Shown here piece by piece: positions 22,656 through 24,615 of a DNA stretch of 24,615 bases. Both the position numbers and the translations under genes were made by a program. The DNA lies in NCBI GenBank assembly GCA_001275005.1, contig JWZX01003211.1, forward strand, positions 1 to 24,615. The letters run 5' to 3'. The notes under the pieces are model-generated. The model was not told the origin of the DNA. It did no database searches and was given only the letters and a program-made list of their open reading frames with translations. Origin of the DNA: Chrysochromulina tobinii. Its lineage: Eukaryota; Haptophyta; Prymnesiales; Chrysochromulinaceae. Each line of letters opens with the position of its first letter. Position 1 is the stretch's first letter.

Positions 22656-24601
22656 ATGCTTCCGCCCATGAAAGACTACAAGGCGGTGCGCAACGAGTTG
22701 GAATTGCTGCTCTCGTGCTCGTCGGCATCGGTAGCAGATGTGAGCGCTCCTACTCTTTTTGCGCGGTCATGTCGCGGTCCAGTGGTCGGCAATGCGTCGT
22801 CGTCGCTGGGCCCCGCGCTCACCCTGACCTCAGCCAGCCCGAGGTCAGTTTCGCTTGAGCGTCAGCTGTCCGAAGCGCCAGTGGCCATGCCAGCCCCGCG
22901 CGTGCTGAAGCCACCGAGCCACAAGGTGCGCCTGGCTCAGTATAAGGCCGCCGCACTCGGCGCAGCATATGTTCCAGTCAGCCGTCTCGAGCTACGTCAG
23001 ATGGTGCGTGTTCGCGCAGGCATCGGCACTCCTGCAACGCGCGCAAGCAGAGAGATGCTGGAGGATTACATTGAGGAGTCTCGGGTGCGGCCCTCCACGT
23101 CAGCCATGGCCGGCACGGCCGCAACCGCAGCAGTGCCAGCCGCGCCACCTTTTTTCGCCAATGGCCTCGACGCTCGTGCAGTGGCCGTGGCGTACGAGGA
23201 TCTCGTGGCTCAGGGGGCACCACCAAGCATCGCGCTCAATGCGGCAAGGGCACGCGCCGCAGGGCTTACGACGCAGTCACATACCGAATCCGAAACCCGG
23301 CGCCTTCGAGCGATGCTCGCGCCACGCGGCATCATCAACCTGCAGGCACGGGCGCGCATGGCTGCGGAAGCAACAGCGCAAGCCGCTGAGAAAGAGCTGC
23401 AGAGGCAACATCGGCCGGCGTCCTCTCGTGAGGTTCAGCGCCCATCTGCAGCTGAGCCGAGCGTGAGCAGCGCCACCAGCGACCCGCTGCAGTCGATTGG
23501 GTATCAGACGAGATCGTTGGATACCCAGATCGTTGGAGACCCGCTGCATTCAATTGGATATCAGACGATCTCGCCTATTGCGCAGGTATCATTTGCTGAT
23601 CTCTGATCTCGAGGGTTGTCCATTGCGCTGATTTTCTGATCTATTGCGCTGATTTGCTGATCTATTGCGTCTGATCTATTGCGCAGGGCGCGTTTTCGAC
23701 GGTTGTCCGCGCGCAGCACTGCGAGAGCAAAAACGTCGTCGCGGTCAAGACCTTCCTGACGCGTGCCAAGGGCGGGCGCGCCCCCGCGCCGATCGACTCG
23801 GTCAAGATGGAGCTCGACTGCCTGCAGGTGCTGCAGCCGAGCGCGCATAAACATATTGCCAACCTCATCGAGACGCACGAGGGATCTCATGAGACGCATG
23901 CAATCATGCAGTACTGCGGTGGTGGCTCGCTCCACCGCTACATGCAGGGGCGCGGCCACGGCCAGGGCATGGACGAGTCCGAGGCCGCGCTCTTGCTTGA
24001 GCAGATCAGCTCGGCGCTCGCGCACATGCACGCTAAGGGCATCGCGCATCGCGACGTCAAGCCGGGCAACGTAGTATTCACGGGGCCGTCCAAGGACTCG
24101 GTCAGGCTCGTCGACTTTGGCTTTGCGACCATCTTCCGCCCCGAGGGCAGCTCAGTGAGCCGACGGCTCAAAACGATATTAGGAACACCCGTGTATATGG
24201 CTCCCGAGCTCGTGCGCGGCGGCTCTTACTCAGGGCCGCCGGTCGACGTGTGGGCTTTAGGATGCCTGATGTACGAGTTGCTGCACAACCGCATCGCCTT
24301 CCGTGCCGAGTCGATCGCGGATCTCAACGTGCGCATCATGAAGGGATCTATCAGCAAGGTCTCATCGGTTCTCTCGCAGAAGTCTCGTAAGCTTCTGGCT
24401 AAGCTGCTCACCGTCGACGCCACGGAGCGCATCACCTCGGCCGCTGCGGAGGAGGCATTCGAAGACCTCGTGCCCCCACAGCAACCCGTGGTCCAGAGCA
24501 GTTGGGGATGGGGGTGGCGGGGGCGCATGTGCGACTGGGCTCCTCGGGTAGAGGGGAGCCAGCCGGTAAGAACCTGCCTGAGGGGGACCTCGGAGGCATA
24601 G
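22656..24601 (+). CDS. Serine/threonine protein kinase with long N-terminal region, two exons (614 aa)
   Basis: Exon 1 is 22656-23585 and exon 2 is 23687-24601. Splicing ATTGCGCAG|GTATC ... ATTGCGCAG|GGCGCG joins SPIAQ to GAFSTVVRAQ, restoring the glycine-rich loop. Kinase landmarks: AVKT with Lys331, a helix-C Glu in VKMELDCLQVL, MQYCGGGSL, HRDVKPGN (431-438), DFG (453-455), GTPVYMAPE and VDVWALGCLMYELL. All catalytic residues are present, so an active kinase is expected; the first Gly of the loop is Ala309. Residues 1-270 are Ser/Ala-rich and unrecognised. DPLQSIGYQT and DPLHSIGYQT are repeated 19 residues apart just before the kinase domain. The C-terminal tail is short with WGWGWRGR. The subfamily (CAMK-, NEK- or MARK-like) cannot be fixed. 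Confidence 0.92.
23481..23573 (+). repeat. 57-bp coding duplication before the kinase domain
   Basis: GACCCGCTGCA begins at 23481 and again at 23538. The two copies encode DPLQSIGYQTRS and DPLHSIGYQTIS, the second running into the kinase glycine loop. Confidence 0.85.
23586..23686 (+). other. Intron of the kinase gene (101 bp), bounded by a direct repeat
   Basis: GT (23586-23587) to AG (23685-23686), phase 0. CTATTGCGCAG ends the upstream exon (23575-23585) and also ends the intron (23676-23686), exactly one intron length (101 bp) apart. Further CTATTGCG copies lie at 23641 and 23662, with CTGAT repeats between. Confidence 0.92.
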
Positions 24602-24615
24602 GGGTCGTTGAGCCC

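Overview
The window looks like nuclear DNA of a GC-rich, compact eukaryotic alga, most likely a haptophyte (a pelagophyte-like stramenopile cannot be excluded). Reasons: spliceosomal GT-AG introns of 70-111 bp with small intergenic gaps; typically eukaryotic genes (ERO1, OGG1, a SKP1-like/LRR protein, an NT-C2-like protein, a Ser/Thr kinase); and a plastid-type YbaB/EbfC protein with a signal-plus-transit presequence, as expected for a plastid reached through the secretory pathway. This assignment is inferred from gene style; no marker gene is present.

Layout. Positions 1-2366 are a degenerate tandem array of roughly 125-166 bp units, with a nested 46-bp array and an 11-bp micro-period. Each intact unit carries a small GNRA-type hairpin whose stem shows compensatory changes between copies. 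Positions 2367-3397 hold no gene I can support. Two divergent genes follow: a Tudor-like/EF-hand/PARP-like protein (-, 3398-5080) and a protein joining a SKP1-like region, an F-box-like segment and eight BspA-type LRRs (+, 5453-7210). Next are a PLP-dependent decarboxylase (-, 7479-9050) and, 112 bp upstream on the same strand, a secreted aldo/keto reductase with one intron (-, 9163-10237). An NT-C2-like coiled-coil protein (-, 10828-12108) is divergent from ERO1 (+, 12308-13573). A plastid YbaB/EbfC protein (-, 14477-15049, one intron) is divergent from an EF-hand protein (+, 15248-15941, one intron). TruA-type pseudouridine synthase (-, 16802-17683), a seven-helix membrane protein (-, 17888-18928), a secretory type II DnaJ (+, 19448-20656), OGG1 (-, 21121-22539) and a Ser/Thr kinase (+, 22656-24601, one intron) complete the window.

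The genes do not form one pathway. Themes are secretory-pathway folding (ERO1, DnaJ), genome and RNA maintenance (OGG1, TruA, YbaB), calcium or post-translational signalling (EF-hand/PARP-like, EF-hand, kinase, SKP1/LRR) and metabolism (decarboxylase, reductase).

The most unusual signals are: the covarying hairpin in the left array; the single-chain SKP1/F-box-like/LRR architecture; the calcium-linked PARP-like protein; duplication signatures at three of the four introns (a direct repeat whose spacing equals intron length in the kinase gene, and 14-16 bp perfect inverted repeats at splice sites in two others); an ERO1 with a plastid-like leader; and a TGTACA palindrome recurring upstream of several start codons.
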